NCBI GenBank assembly: GCA_030789695.1
Contig: CM061142.1
Location: 158,072,714 to 158,136,713 of the forward strand
Reading direction: 5' to 3'
DNA: 64,000 bases
Source of the DNA: Scilla litardierei
Lineage: Eukaryota; Streptophyta; Magnoliopsida; Asparagales; Asparagaceae
Shown: in pieces, positions 22,571 to 34,241 of the stretch
Position numbering within the stretch: the first letter of the stretch is position 1
Layout: every line of letters begins with the position of its first letter
Program-made: the position numbers and the translations under genes
The notes under the pieces: model-generated
Told to the model about the DNA's origin: nothing
The model's input: only the letters and a program-made list of their open reading frames with translations
Databases searched by the model: none

Positions 22571-23166
22571 TGGGATGTGGAGCTTTAACAACAAGGTTGT
22601 TTTCTTGCAGATCTGCTATGTTATCTATTTATGTTCAATGAACTCTTATGCTTTGTCTTATAGATTTTCAGATTGCAAACCCATCAACATTAGGCATTAG
22701 GCTATTGTAAACTTTTCTACACGTTGTGAATTGCAAACCTATCAAGATCATGGTCCATTGCATCGCTCATATTGAATTATTTTCAAATATTGGTGTGATG
22801 ATATTTGTTACTGCTTTATGTAGAACATTAATTGTCCATGCGCCTTAATCGAGGAAGACTGTCTATTTATAAGGGATGGACCAGTTGCGAGAGTTGAAGG
22901 AATGTTTGAAAAGGTAGTCATCCACAATTTCTTCTATGTGTTCTTCATGACAGAAAAATATATGACATCTATGGTGCGTGGTTGTTTTTTTCTCGATGCA
23001 ATTTTTTGCTAATTCTTTATGAAGTAATTCAAACATTGTTTTCTGTTTTCCAGGACACTTGAAGAAGAAAAACATCCATGAATTGGGAATTGTCACCCAA
23101 TGCATTGCTTCTACTATGATCAATGACCAATCTTTAACAAATTTTCTTCTGAAAATTAATTTCAAG
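22571..23166 (+). pseudogene. Captured AGO4-type Argonaute fragment (MID/PIWI)
   Basis: Argonautes bind small RNAs; the AGO4 group acts in RNA-directed DNA methylation. Pieces appear in gene order. 22571-22595 reads GMWSFNNK, where AGO4-type proteins have GRWNFNNK. 22830-22981 reads IEEDCLFIRDGPVARVEGMF, then (shifted) FLLCVLHDRK and DIYGAW. 23054-23166 reads KKKNIHELGIVTQCIA then NDQSLTNFLLKINFK. The last piece is a clean exon: acceptor TTTTCCAG before 23054 and donor GT at 23167, where AGO4-type genes end an exon at LLKINAK. Introns are kept, so capture was from genomic DNA. The catalytic Asp/His residues lie beyond the fragment. Frameshifts make it non-functional. Confidence 0.85.
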
Positions 23167-24053
23167 GTATTCAAGTTTTTCAGATTAATCCAATTTTTTA
23201 CATTTATTAGAAACAGTTATGATCTCCCCTCAACAACTGCTCATTGTAATTCGTTCGGTAGAGTTATCCTTTAATATTATGAGGGGATCCTAATATGTAT
23301 GTGTGTATGATTGAAGTGGCTGGTCCAATTGTTTTTGGTATTCTCCACTATTTTGGTTTGTGTTGCTTGTGTCTAGATTAGGGAACACAATCCATTTATA
23401 CCGTAAATTTATCAATATGTTAGTGAAATTAAACTGATAAACCCAACTTGCTGAGAAACATCAGTATATTATCTGGAACAATGCATTGCAGTGTGTTTGG
23501 CTTTCGTATTCACATAATACTAATATATTTGAATTGTGATAAACATTACGAATCACCCACCTACATTTCAATAAATTCTCATACACAAGATCTTCAAAGT
23601 TGAATTTTATTTCATTTAGGAGTTAGATTCTACGAATTCCATGTCAATCCCCTATCATGGCTACTTTGTAGACATACTTGAATTGATGAAAGCTTTGCTT
23701 CAGAAGCCGTATAATAAAGTTATATATCATTTTCTACTAACTATATGTGAAGAGCAAATAGAATCATTGGTTTTAGTTTGTCTAATGGTAAATGATTAAC
23801 AACTAAATGGTATTTCTTATTTTGAAATGCATAAAAATGTGAAATACAACTTATTTAGTGTATATAATTTCTTTATTTTTATATTTTTTTGTAGATTTTT
23901 CCCATTTCCACATTTGACCATGATCTTGCTTGGAAGCCAGATCCACAGTTGCCATGAACAAAGATTTTATCCAATTAAAACATTTTCAAGATTATTTCCT
24001 GATACTAAGCTGCCCATGCAAATATTTAAATGTTGACAATAATTTAAATTCAG

Positions 24054-24600
24054 GTGGGGATTTAACAAGTGGGGTCTCATGCAATGCTCCTTATGAATGG
24101 TCTGTGGCATCGGATTCAGAATGGGAATTTAGCAATGGTTGCAATCATGGTAGAACTTTTCATGTTAGTCGTCTGGATGTCTATACTTGATAAGCTTCTT
24201 GATTAATATTCCATTTATGTATGTATTTATTATGTATTTTCCCCATTCTGTTGCAGGTTGTTGCATATGATTTCGGCATCATACTTATATTTTTATGTGA
24301 TTGGTATCTTATGGATATAAAATCACAGTTGTGCCATCAACATGGCATACTGAAGAAACATTGAAGATGAAACCTGATGGAGTTCTTTTAGCAATGCCCC
24401 TGTAGACCCTGCCGCAGTCCTTTATGTTGTCCACATGGTAAAAGATATAATTGGCAAGGTCCATGTGTTGGGAATCTGCATGGGTCACCAGTTGCGGGGG
24501 TAAGCTTTAGGTTGCAGGACATTTAAATTTAAGTTTGGGCATCAGGGAGTAAACCATCCTGTTTGCAATCTTCGGAATGGGCAAGTTGAAATCAGTGCAT
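24054..24600 (+). pseudogene. carA: Captured carbamoyl-phosphate synthase small-subunit fragment
   Basis: The small subunit is the plastid glutamine amidotransferase feeding ammonia to arginine and pyrimidine synthesis. The first exon piece (24054-24166, acceptor AAATTCAG) reads DLTSGVSCNAPYEW then SEWEFSNG and TFHV. After a short intron with acceptor TGTTGCAG (24256) comes VVAYDFGI, a decayed KQNILRRL part, then KITVVPSTW, EETLKMKPDGVLL, a frameshift, and VHVLGICMGHQL with the class-I glutamine-amidotransferase nucleophile Cys. Then come a stop, [17 protein letters not shown] and NGQVEISA. The catalytic His/Glu end and the N-terminus are missing. Frameshift and stop codons make it dead. Confidence 0.92.
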
Positions 24601-27600
24601 AGGTTTGATGTTTTTCTAATTGGCTAATGTTTTATTCTTTTTTATCCTTTTGAAGAATAGTTAACTATCATTTTAGTTTGGACTTGAAATTTGTTATGGT
24701 CTATTCCTTTTGACTTAAATTTAACGTGCCCCTTTCCCCGTTTAGAGCATAGAATCCAGGTTGTATATCAAATGCTCTTCCAATTTCAACAGTGAGCTTT
24801 TTTCTGCACATAGATTATGTGCTCAAATCTCAGAGCAATGACATCAGTTTGTGCTTGCTCTTCAGAATTTTTCTGTTGCAAGGCTGGATCTTATGTAGGG
24901 CTTGATAAATAATTTTTTAATGAATATGGGATTAGAACAATACCCTTTTTGTTTTAAGTATGAGAATGCTGCTGGTGATGGGCAATTCACTTAGTTTCTA
25001 TTATTACGAAAGAACAAGCTGGATGAGTTTTGGATAAAGAGCACCATTGAATGTTCAGGATTCAAATATGATTCTCATTTGATTTGTGTTCTTTTGTGTG
25101 ATTTAAACAAGAGAAATGGAAAATAATGCTGAAAGACGGTGTTTTGAAACCGAAATATTGAAAAAAGTTGTGATTTTGTAGTGGGTGGGAAAGCACGAAG
25201 ATCATGTTTTGGTTGCATGTGTTATCCGGTACATAGTTTTTTTAGAACAGTGCCCAACATGGGGTTAATTTGATTTGATTTGTGTTTTCTGTCGATTTGA
25301 GCAGGTTGCTTTCCCCTTTAATTGGGGGAAGGATTACACTAGAATTCTTTCTACATGTTTGTTTGTTTGAGTGAAATTCTAATTTGTTCTATCGAAATGC
25401 GGCGAATTTAATTCCAATATATTTTGATGTTATTGGTCTTGCTGTCGGTTTTGATGCATGCACATCGGGCTGGATATTATTTGCATATAAAGAAAATGAA
25501 CAATCAAATGGAAAGGTTAAATTTTAAATTTTGGACCATAAGATTGTTGTTGCTAATTAATTTGCGGCTATTTTTTGTTGTTTCTTCTTTGAGTGCGAAC
25601 GTCGTGGAATTGCAAAGGATTTCACTGATGGAATTTTGCCATAATTTTCAACTGGTAAAGCCAGCCATTAAATATGAAGACTATATATGGTCATACTATA
25701 TCTCTTGATGGACAATCTATTCACATCTCAAAAATGTGTTCCGAGTACTGGGATGTATGAAGAATTTAAGGATAAATGGATAACTTGAGATTTGTATGTG
25801 TTGGACTATGGGCGGCCTTCCCCAATTACATTTTTGTTCTCTCATGGCATTGTTACCTAATGTACTTATCCATTGTTGTCACTGTCTTAGCTATCATATG
25901 AAATAACTGACAATTATATTTTGTGAAATTCACAGGTTGTAGTTTTGATAAGGAGGAAGACTCCACTTCAGGTATGCTCTATAAGGAGTTGTTCTATGTG
26001 TATATCATCGTCCAGTCTACTGGCAAAGTAAATTTTTTTTTGGACTTTTCATCTAGGTCTGTTTTGTTTTTGAATTTTAGGTTCTTTTGGTAAAAGAAAA
26101 GATTTCAATGTTGGATTTTATCTTTTTTTCGACTTTATGACGTTAAATGCTTTTTTGCTGAGCTTAGATAATTTTAGTAAATGGATTCTAATATTGTGAA
26201 CATAGCTCTCATTCATTTAAGTATTGAATAGTTTTCTAATAAAGATCTGTTTGTCCACTAAGTAAATAGATTGTTGCTGCAAATGCATATTTTATGCTAT
26301 ATGTGTATACTTTCATGTTGTTTTTAACTTGGTTCAAGTATTGTATAAATTTTATGAACTATGTGGTAACTAGGAGATAACTGATAGACTGTTGGTATAT
26401 TGTTCTCCGCTTCCTGTTATCGATGGTGGCTGCCCTCTAGAAGACGGTGGAAAGCCTACTTAGTTGGTCTGTTTGTGGACACCAATCTATGCTTGATTCA
26501 AGTGAAGACAATTTATTTCATCTTACAATTTATTTCAGATTTGTTTGTCCAATCTGTTCGTTGACACCAATCCAATGACATCTAGCTCACAAGGAGGATC
26601 CAAGGCGAGAGGGCTTAGGCTAATAACAATCTGCTTCAGCTTACCTTTTTGTGTTTAAGTGTTGTTTTAGTTGGTGTTGGTTCTCTTTTTTTAAAAGTCT
26701 TTTTATTAGAAATGTGTCTGTGGTTGGGTTTCAGATGTATTGGGAAGGTATGATGTAGTATGTAATATTATGGAATGAAAGGAAAACTAATTATTTTGTT
26801 AAAGATTTGGTCATATGTATTTTATTCTTTAGGCATTATTGTTTATTTTCCCAGCATATGTATGCAATCATTTTGTTTTTGTTTTGGTTTTTGTTTTTGT
26901 ATGCTGCTTCTTTTTGTTATCTTTTTTGGAATTTTTTTGTTGGTCCTCTGTTCTAATTTTGGAAATATTTTTGAAATAATTGAGACTTTACCCCGATCCC
27001 TTGAAATTAATTTCATTCATTTGTTGGTTCCTTTTCGATTTTAGGAACATTATGGAATTCTTTGTGATTTAGATTCTTGGTGTTGCGCAGGTGACATATT
27101 TCTTTTTGGTTGGAGAGGAAAAATGGAGTGATGGTAGAGAGAGAACGAAGGGAAGAAGAAGCAGCAAGATGTTTAGGTTCTACTTCCATTCTCAGATGAA
27201 ATGTCTTCTTTGTATAAGTTTAGCTTCTACTATTATGTGGGGTTTTCCAATTGTTGCACCTATTTTTGTTCTCTACAAGCTCATGAAAATATGGAGATAT
27301 GCTAATGGGTTCCTTTTAAGCTGGGAATTTATAGTTTGAATTCCTTTTCATTAGTCAAGCGGAGTAAGATATCTTTTCATCATTCATGTGGTCAGAAATT
27401 TGTTGAGTTCTCAGTCTCACCATTTGAGAAATTTATATGCCTTTAGGTCTAAAGCCAATGTTGTTACTAAAAGGCGTGATATATCTCATAGAAGTTTACA
27501 CTTTTTTATTGTTATATTGTTTCTGGGAGAAGCATTGATAATGAGATTCTGGGCATTGATCAAGAAATGCAAATTAGACACTTAATATCTCATGAGATGA

Positions 27601-28216
27601 CTATTTCAACCCATTTATGTGTCCCTCTTGCATAGAAAGCTCTAACTTTGCATCCTTAATGAAGGGAAGGTTACAGTGTCGGGGGGATTGTGCTGATGAA
27701 GGGAAGGTCACTCTGTATAAGTTCATCTTCGTGTCGTTAATGAAAAGAGATGACCGGTGGGGGGATGTCGTTGTCCGGGTGGTAAGAAGAGGGTGGATCA
27801 GTACAAAGGAAGGTCACAGTGTTTGTCATGACAGGATGCATTGTCACGGTGCTGTGTAATCTTCGGCTATGACATTAGAATCTACGGTATGTTTTCAAAA
27901 TGTCATTTAGGCCACCTTCTGTTCATTTTTTTGTTATATAAGCAGAATGTAATTTAGATGAGAACGACGGTGTAATTTAGATGACATCGGGGTGCTCATT
28001 GTAGTTGTATTAGGGTAGATGTGTTTTGGGGACATGAGAAGTTGACCTTGCTAAAAATCATAATTAAATATTAATGTATAATGTACAAAATTTACTGATT
28101 TGATGATACAATAGTAATTTTCTAATATTGAGATTTTCATATAACAAAAGATATTAATGAAGTTTTTCTCTGTTTTTTTTTCATGAAAGCCAACCTTTTG
28201 ATTTTTTTCTTTGAAG
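24601..28216 (+). other. Helitron interior, no identified gene
   Basis: AT-rich, intron-like DNA with several short exon-like bits I cannot identify: a stretch bounded by CACAG and GTATGC near 25935-25975 (VVVLIRRKTPLQ), an open frame at 27091-27339 after GTTGCGCAG, and a GC-richer piece at 27640-27860 with the phrase ATGAAGGGAAGGT repeated. They could be further captured fragments. Confidence 0.35.
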
Positions 28217-28338
28217 CAAACTGGAAGCCCACTCAGCCTGATGCTTGGATGTGCTCCTCGATGGACGTTGCATTAGCTTTTGGTGATTGGAGGACTTAGC
28301 TGCAACCTGAAGCCGTGCATTGGATCATCAACAAGATG
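28217..28338 (+). pseudogene. Captured MED15-type KIX-domain first exon
   Basis: MED15 is a Mediator tail subunit whose N-terminal KIX domain binds activators. The piece reads NWKPTQPDAW, a variable stretch, then FGDWRT, a stop codon (TAG 28297-28299), LQPE, and WIINKM, with TAAGAA right after as a splice-donor-like end. Plant MED15 proteins start with the same order: NWRP, a variable stretch, GDWR-QLQP, R-RIVNKIM, then an intron. Key KIX residues after this point are absent. The in-frame stop and substitutions make it non-functional. Confidence 0.78.
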
Positions 28339-28714
28339 TAAGAATTTTTCTCCCTTTAGGATTTTGTAATTGTATTGATTTGTCTAACAAGGTTGAATCG
28401 TTGTCTATAAAGGTTGATCATCAACAAACTTACGGGCTTCATATAAAATCATGCTAGAATAATCATTTTGAACACTGGGAACGTGAATTTGGTATTGTTG
28501 GGTTTATGATTGAAAAAAATGCTAATTTTGTTTATTAATGGAATATTTGCCGACTTGGATGTATGGTTATTTATGGAAGAATTGGAGTTAACACTAAATC
28601 ACTATCAGTAGTTGAGTTTATTTAAGAAATGCTCACTTCGTCTCAAAATTCGATCAATACGAAAAAATAAAATACTCAACATACATGATCAAATTTCATG
28701 TCTTCAGACAAAAT

Positions 28715-29475
28715 TTTATTTGATCGATGTCTTCTTGAGTATTCAATCATATATTCTTGAGTATGCTGTCTGCTTGAGTATTGAAATGAAATGATGTCTT
28801 CTAGAGTATTCAAAATGTTGATCAAATTAGATGATGCCTTCTTGAGTATTCAATCCATTCATGTCGTGTTATCAAACTGAGTCCAAATTGTTTAAGTAGC
28901 CAATAGATTGAACACAAACCTTTCATTAGTTGAAAGACTCACAAATGTCCTTTGCTTTCATGTTTGGCTCTTATATGGTCAGATTTAGTTAATTTCAAAT
29001 ATGACTGGTTATTGATGCTTTTGCTTTTGCTTTTGTTTCGGTTGTTTTGGGTACAGAGTATATTTCAAAGTGTCTGATGAACACAAAACTTACTTCATGG
29101 TATGGGTGGAATTGTTTGGAGTATGTGTGTGCATGGTGTACTTTATTATTTCTAGCGGCCCTTAATTTCGTAGATCGTGCTTCTAATATACTCAAGAAGA
29201 CATGGTTCAGTATGAGTTTACTTGGTCATTTAACGAATTAGTTTATGCAGAAGTTTGTTGAGTATTTTATTTTTGCAATTATTTGGTCATGCATGTTGAT
29301 TAAATAAAATGATGTCTGATTAACTATGCTATCTTCTTGAGTATTCAATCCTGTCTTCTTGAGTATGTTGTCTTCTTGAGTATCGAAATGAAATGCTTTC
29401 TTCTTATGTATTCAAAATGTTGATCAAATAAAATGCGGTCTTCTTGAGTATTCCATCCATGCATGTCATGTAGAT
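28715..29475 (+). repeat. Dispersed direct repeat, about 150 bp, two copies
   Basis: 28715-28868 and 29325-29475 share CTTCTTGAGTATTCAAT, GAGTAT(C/T)GAAATGAAATG and TTCAAAATGTTGATCAAAT in the same order. Each copy is itself built of repeated TTCTTGAGTAT phrases. They probably come from a duplication within the Helitron. Confidence 0.8.
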
Positions 29476-30104
29476 ATCAAAAGTTCAAATGTTCACAAAA
29501 TATGAAATGATATTTTCATTTCATGTTCACAAAGTTCATGTGGATATAGACTTCTTGCTCAAAAAAGTTCATGTCGACAAAGTTCATGTTCAGAGTTGAA
29601 TACAGACTTAATGTTCACAAACTTTTCTTTTGCTTACAGACTTCAAAGTTGATTGGATACAATTATTTCATATACAATATATTTTCCTGTGGATCAAGAA
29701 TTATTACATCAAACTCTTGGAAGTTTCTATTGTATTGCATGAGTTTTTTTGGAACCTGATAGGTTTTACTAGAGCTTTACAGATTACATATGTTACTTTT
29801 CACCCGTAAATCAAACGCAATTGAGATTCATATATTCGTTGAGCTACTTTATATGCATTTCTTACTTTTTTCTCAGTCACACGATGAATGATTGAATAAA
29901 TCTTACAAACTCCAAAAAAGTCAATTCTTCCACCTATCTGTGCAAGTAGCTAGAAAGCTTTCTGAATGTATAATAGTTCATTAATCATGTTGATAATCAC
30001 ATACTACTTCCACCTATTGTGCTTGAATTTTTGGGGAACTAAGATTGTAAGGGGGGATATCATAAATGAACATTAAGTTGATTGCTAATAGTAATTACTA
30101 TGGC

Positions 30105-30440
30105 AGTCCTCAACTTTTTTAGTTCTAATATATAGAGCAGTCCTCATATAGAATTATCCAGATATATATGGTAGTCCTAATATATATGTCAGCCCTGATA
30201 AAATTTTAAGTTATTTTAGCCTGATATAAACTTATCACCTAAAATTAACACCAAAAAAGAAATGGCAGTCCAGATATAAAGTTTTTAAAGATAATTATAT
30301 ATGGCAATCCTTAACAATAACTATATATGGCAGTCCTTAAATACATATGGCATTCTTTAAATTTATATTTAAGGGCTGAATAAAATTATATACAGCATTC
30401 ATGATATAAAGTCTTTAAAATTATATATGGCAGTCCTGTC
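30105..30440 (+). repeat. Irregular TATATGGCAGTCCT repeats
   Basis: TATGGCAGTCC and close variants occur about nine times (30103, 30133, 30172, 30266, 30302, 30330, 30347 and 30427 among them) at irregular spacing in AT-rich DNA. No coding potential. Origin unknown. Confidence 0.75.
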
Positions 30441-30739
30441 ATTAAATTTATAAACATGTTTACTAACATAAAAACGTGTTTCTACCATTCAACTTATAAA
30501 CTGTGTAAACATGTTAAAAATTGTTTCTGCCATTCAATTTTTATGGCAGTAAGATTCCAGTATTATTTTGTTTTTTGGATAAAAACTAAGCCTTTTATTT
30601 CTAGATTTATGAAATTTTAAAATTTCATAGCCATTGCTCATGCATGCAATGCTCCCAGAATTTTGCGATAAAGGTTTCATTCGAGCGAAGTTGTCAGTTT
30701 TGCTAGCATATTTATTGCCATTCTGTTTCAACTCTCAAT

Positions 30740-30949
30740 TCAGTAATGGTTATTTGGATTTGATCTCGCTTTTTGTCGTAGACGAATCTCCGTGAAGGAG
30801 AAGAGACATGCAGATAAGAGTCCATTTAGCTCTGGCACTCTATTGAGGTAAGCCCTCACCCTCTGAATCAGTCGGCTGTTTATTTCATCAAAATCACAAT
30901 CATAAGCAACGTTGCCATAGGGATTTGCTCTCCTATGTGAGCTTAACAT
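30740..30949 (-). pseudogene. Unidentified minus-strand ORF, gene-like composition
   Basis: A 69-codon frame on the minus strand starts MLSSHRRANPYGNVAYDCDF and continues DEINSRLIQRVRAYLNRVPEL. It is balanced and helical-looking, GC-richer than its flanks, and stands out from the AT-rich Helitron DNA. I do not recognise it. If real, it would be the only captured fragment here in the opposite orientation. Confidence 0.3.
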
Positions 30950-32507
30950 GGTATTTTTGCTTGAGAAATGAATAATTCCTTTGTTTTCTTTGCTTCTACT
31001 TCCTCACTACATATGGTGCATTAAAATACTGCACATAAAATTTGTGCATTCTAATTTCTCCCCTCATTATTCTATGCATTCTAATTTCCTCAGTTAATTC
31101 CCCCCTTTAATCTATGCATTCTAATTATTTTAATCCATTATTTTCTATCCTTATTCAATAATACATAAAAAAGACATTCGACACATCTTCAGTTAATTTA
31201 AAGATCACTCCACCTTCAGTCTGAACCCGTTTGATGGTTCAAAGATTCATTGACCAGAAGTTCTTTGACTTTCCATTAAAAGAGAGGTTTTCTTCTTCTT
31301 TCCAACTAGCAGGGTTGCTATCGGATTAATTGTGAAGGTTTGAATCTTAGGTCATTAATTGTGAAAATATTCCAATTAGTATGTTTTGAATCTTAGGTCA
31401 TTATTAATTGTGAAGGTTTTGGTTATTTCATTCATTCTCCAATGATATGCATTATTAATCAATAAAATAATCTAGCATTCTCACTGCATGAGAACCTTCA
31501 GATCTTTTAGATTATTCTGGGGTTTGACAAGGTGAACCATCCTGTAATTTGCTGTCGTCTTTCAATTCATAGTCCATAAAGAATGAAAAGTTGCATGAAT
31601 TACAGGATGTCGAATTTTCCCATCTAGATGAGTCCAACCAGTTCTAAAAAATCAGACCCCCATACTTGCCAGAGGATATTCAAATAACAGAGATTTAAAC
31701 ATGGAATCTGGAAATATTTTGGCCTATGTTACGAATGCATTGCTGAAAGAAACATAAAGAAGAAGATGTTGTCACAAACACTAATAATTTCATTTCCCGA
31801 GTAGAACCATGCATTTGTAGTTATCAAATATCCACATACATTTGTTAGAAAACATAGTTTCCTATAGACATAAAAACAAGCAAATCATGAACAGAAGAGA
31901 TGTTCGTATATGAAAATGTCATCTATCATCTCCATGTTGTTTTCCAGTTCAATATCAATCTTTTTTTCTTGGGCTTTTTAAGTTGAATTATGTGGAAATT
32001 GTGTGGCATTTAGGTACATAATGTGTGTGATTCAAATGTTGCAAAATGCCTTATTGGTATACAGAAGACAGTTGCACATGCGACATTTCTCCTTTGGGTG
32101 GACTTTGAATCAACTGGTGTTTTCTTGGTAAGCTGCTGCTGGGAATTTCTTTACTGGTTCAAATTTGATATATTTCATTGTGGAGTTATTTTTTTAGGGA
32201 AATCATTTCCATTGTATGCTGTAAAGTTTTGATCTTATTTCTGTTCTTAGGAAGTTTATTGAATTCTTTTGATTTTTTCAAATTATTATTCCTAAATTAA
32301 TTTATAAAGTATTTGTTTATTCCTTCATTAGCAAACATGTATTGTACTTAAACTATCATAAATTGATCTTCCAAAGTTTTTTGGCTTTGCATTTGGGTTT
32401 TGGCTTTCAGAGTTTTTTGGATGGAATTTGGCAACAAAGATTGTTGTACTTCCTGGTTGCAAACATGCACAATTTTGCCATGGAGGAGCTTGCAGGAGGA
32501 GCTTTGC

Positions 32508-32594
32508 AGACTGAGTTTGCATGAGGAGCTGAAGCTTGCACTTTGCAGAAGAACTTGGGATTCCAGACTGAGGTTGCATGAGGAGCTGAAGCTT
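32508..32594 (+). repeat. 57-bp direct repeat
   Basis: AGACTGAG(T/G)TTGCATGAGG followed by AGCTGAAGCTT occurs at 32508 and 32565. The in-between text (CACTTTGCAGAAG) resembles sequence just upstream (near 32501). Confidence 0.8.
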
Positions 32595-32730
32595 AAAACA
32601 TGTTCTTGACAATGTTCCTGTTTGTTGTGGATGCACTTGAAACCCTAATGTTTCTTGAATGTTGTTTGTATGGGACCGTCGAAAAAACTTCTTTTTTTTG
32701 AATTTGTGTTTATTACTGTACTTTTTGTTC

Positions 32731-32776
32731 ATGAAGACTCCTTTGATGTTGGCTGCAATGCATGGAAAGATTATTC
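32731..32776 (+). pseudogene. Captured ankyrin-repeat fragment, XB3/XBAT-like
   Basis: The piece reads KTPLMLAAMHGKI. Ankyrin repeats start (T)PL--AA--G, and the exact phrase TPLMLAAMHGKI occurs in the plant XB3/XBAT31-type ankyrin-RING ubiquitin ligases, as I remember them. The similarity stops after KI, probably at a lost splice site, and the rest (IPLNTFG) does not fit. Only about 13 residues support this, so another ankyrin protein is possible. Confidence 0.5.
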
Positions 32777-33289
32777 CCTTGAACACTTTTGGCTTTTTGA
32801 TTATGCATGTAATGATGTTGAAAGAATCTTATTTTTTTGATAGAACATTAGCAAATTTTGGTTTCTTGCGAATTGAATTTTGTCATACTTAATAACACAA
32901 TATTGCCACTTAACGAGCATATATGTGAGATAATGCATCGATTTTGGCATTTAAGCAATCATCTTTTGGAATTTTGTTATGTTAGCCTCTTGGGGTATTT
33001 TTGGAGCTGGCTATGGAATAATGATAAATTAATAAAACAATAATCATAGATGATTAAATGAATATTATTTTGTGAGGATATTTGATATGCATTTTGTTAC
33101 TTTGGCACATACATAGTTTTTGCACATCATCTTTTTGTGTTGAACAAATTACTAAGGTTATTTATATATGTGATGCTACTTGCTGAGTCGTGTAGCTAAC
33201 TCTAAAGATGTTGGGGAACTGAAATTTTGTGAGGAAACGATTAGGTTGTACATTTCTCTCCCAAAATTTTGGATTGAACTAAATCTTGA

Positions 33290-33480
33290 TGGATGTATGG
33301 GTAGAACTAAAATTTTTAGGGGAATCAAATTCTATGGGAAGAAAGTATTTTTGTGGAAACTAAAATTTTTGAGAACTAAATAACTTTTGGGGAAACTACA
33401 ATTTTTAGGGGAAACCAAATTCTCAGGGAAGAAAATTTTTGGGTGAAACTAAAATTTTTGAGAACTAAATAACAATGGTG
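33290..33480 (+). repeat. AACTAAAATTTTT/GGGGAAACT repeats
   Basis: Phrases GGGGAAACTA, AAATTTTTGAGAACTAAATAAC and CAAATTCT(A/C)(T/A)GGGAAGAAA recur three to four times with a spacing of about 60-70 bp. A related style (CTTAAATTTTGGGGGAAA) fills the small Helitron at 34080-34180. Confidence 0.7.
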
Positions 33481-33692
33481 GGGACTACATTTTATCGGCT
33501 AACTAAATTTTGGGGAGGCCGTCGGCCCTTAAGCTAGATGGTATCCCCCTCCTCTTCGGTAGTAGCGACCTGTGATCTAATTCCGGTCGCCTATGTAACC
33601 AAAAAACCTAAATTTTTGGAAGAACTAAATAACGTTTAGGGAGAACTTTAATTATTACCGTCCATTTAAATTTTGGAGGGGAAATAAATTTT

Positions 33693-33860
33693 GGTGCCGA
33701 AGGCGCCCGCGCCGATTTTTTACGCTAATTTGTTGTTCCGCGTCGAAGGCGCTTGCGCCGAATTTGTTGTTCCGCACCGAAGGAGCCCGTGCCGAGTTTG
33801 TTGTTCTGTGTCAAATGCACATGCACCGAATTTGTTGTTTCGCGCCGAAGGTACCCATGC
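33693..33860 (+). repeat. GC-rich tandem-like repeats near large Helitron 3' end
   Basis: Units with CCGAAGG(C/A)GCCCG and GCCGAATTTGTTGTTC, like the array at 10830-11155 in the other Helitron. It ends about 100 bp before the terminal hairpin. Confidence 0.8.
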
Positions 33861-33960
33861 CGCGAAATACTTTTTTCGCTAATTTATTGTTCTTTTAATT
33901 TTGGCTATGGAAATAATTTTTTGGGTAACAATTATTTCGCGGGAAAAGTCTTAAATGAAC

Positions 33961-33976
33961 CGTGCCCGCGGGCACG
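33961..33976 (+). other. Large Helitron 3' hairpin
   Basis: The perfect palindrome CGTGCCCGCGGGCACG, identical to the one at 11246-11261, is followed by GGTTATGACTA to the element end at 33987. Confidence 0.85.
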
Positions 33977-33987
33977 GGTTATGACTA

Positions 33988-34241
33988 TCTATTCTATAAA
34001 GGATGAAGATTTTGAATCTTATCCTACTAGGACAAAGCTGTGTCCTACGTGGCAAGTTTGTCCTAGGTGGCAATGGAAATTTTGGGGGACTTAAATTTTG
34101 GGGGAAAACTTAAATTTTGGGGGAAATTTGAAATTTTGGAGGAAAACTTGAAATTTGGGGGAACTTAAAATTTGTTGGGTGTGGGAGGGGGGAAACTCAG
34201 CCATTAAATAAATCGTGCCCTATGGGCACGGGTAATGACTA
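33988..34241 (+). mobile_element. Small non-autonomous Helitron, 254 bp
   Basis: It starts TCTATTCTATAAAGGATG right after the terminal A of the large Helitron. Soon after come CTACTAGGACA and TCCTACGTGGCA, a common Helitron 5' style. It ends with the hairpin CGTGCCCTATGGGCACG (34214-34230) and GGTAATGACTA, followed by T. It contains only AATTTTGGGGGAAA-like filler. It sits exactly at the 3' junction of the large Helitron, as in the head-to-tail Helitron arrays known in plants. Confidence 0.78.

Larger units (their letters stand above)
19308..33987 (+). mobile_element. Large gene-capturing Helitron, 14.7 kb
   Basis: The 5' end TCTATTCTATAAAACAGG follows A at 19307. The 3' end has the palindrome CGTGCCCGCGGGCACG (33961-33976) and then GGGTTATGACTA, ending at 33987 before a T. 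About 300 bp at the 3' end resemble the Helitron at 8351-11273 (GAAGGCGCCCGCG array, ATCTTAAATGA, palindrome). It lies in the copia element just after gag. Inside are exon-like pieces of at least three, probably four, unrelated plant genes, all plus strand. No Rep/helicase is seen, so it is non-autonomous. I cannot exclude that it is a composite of several Helitrons. Confidence 0.8.
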
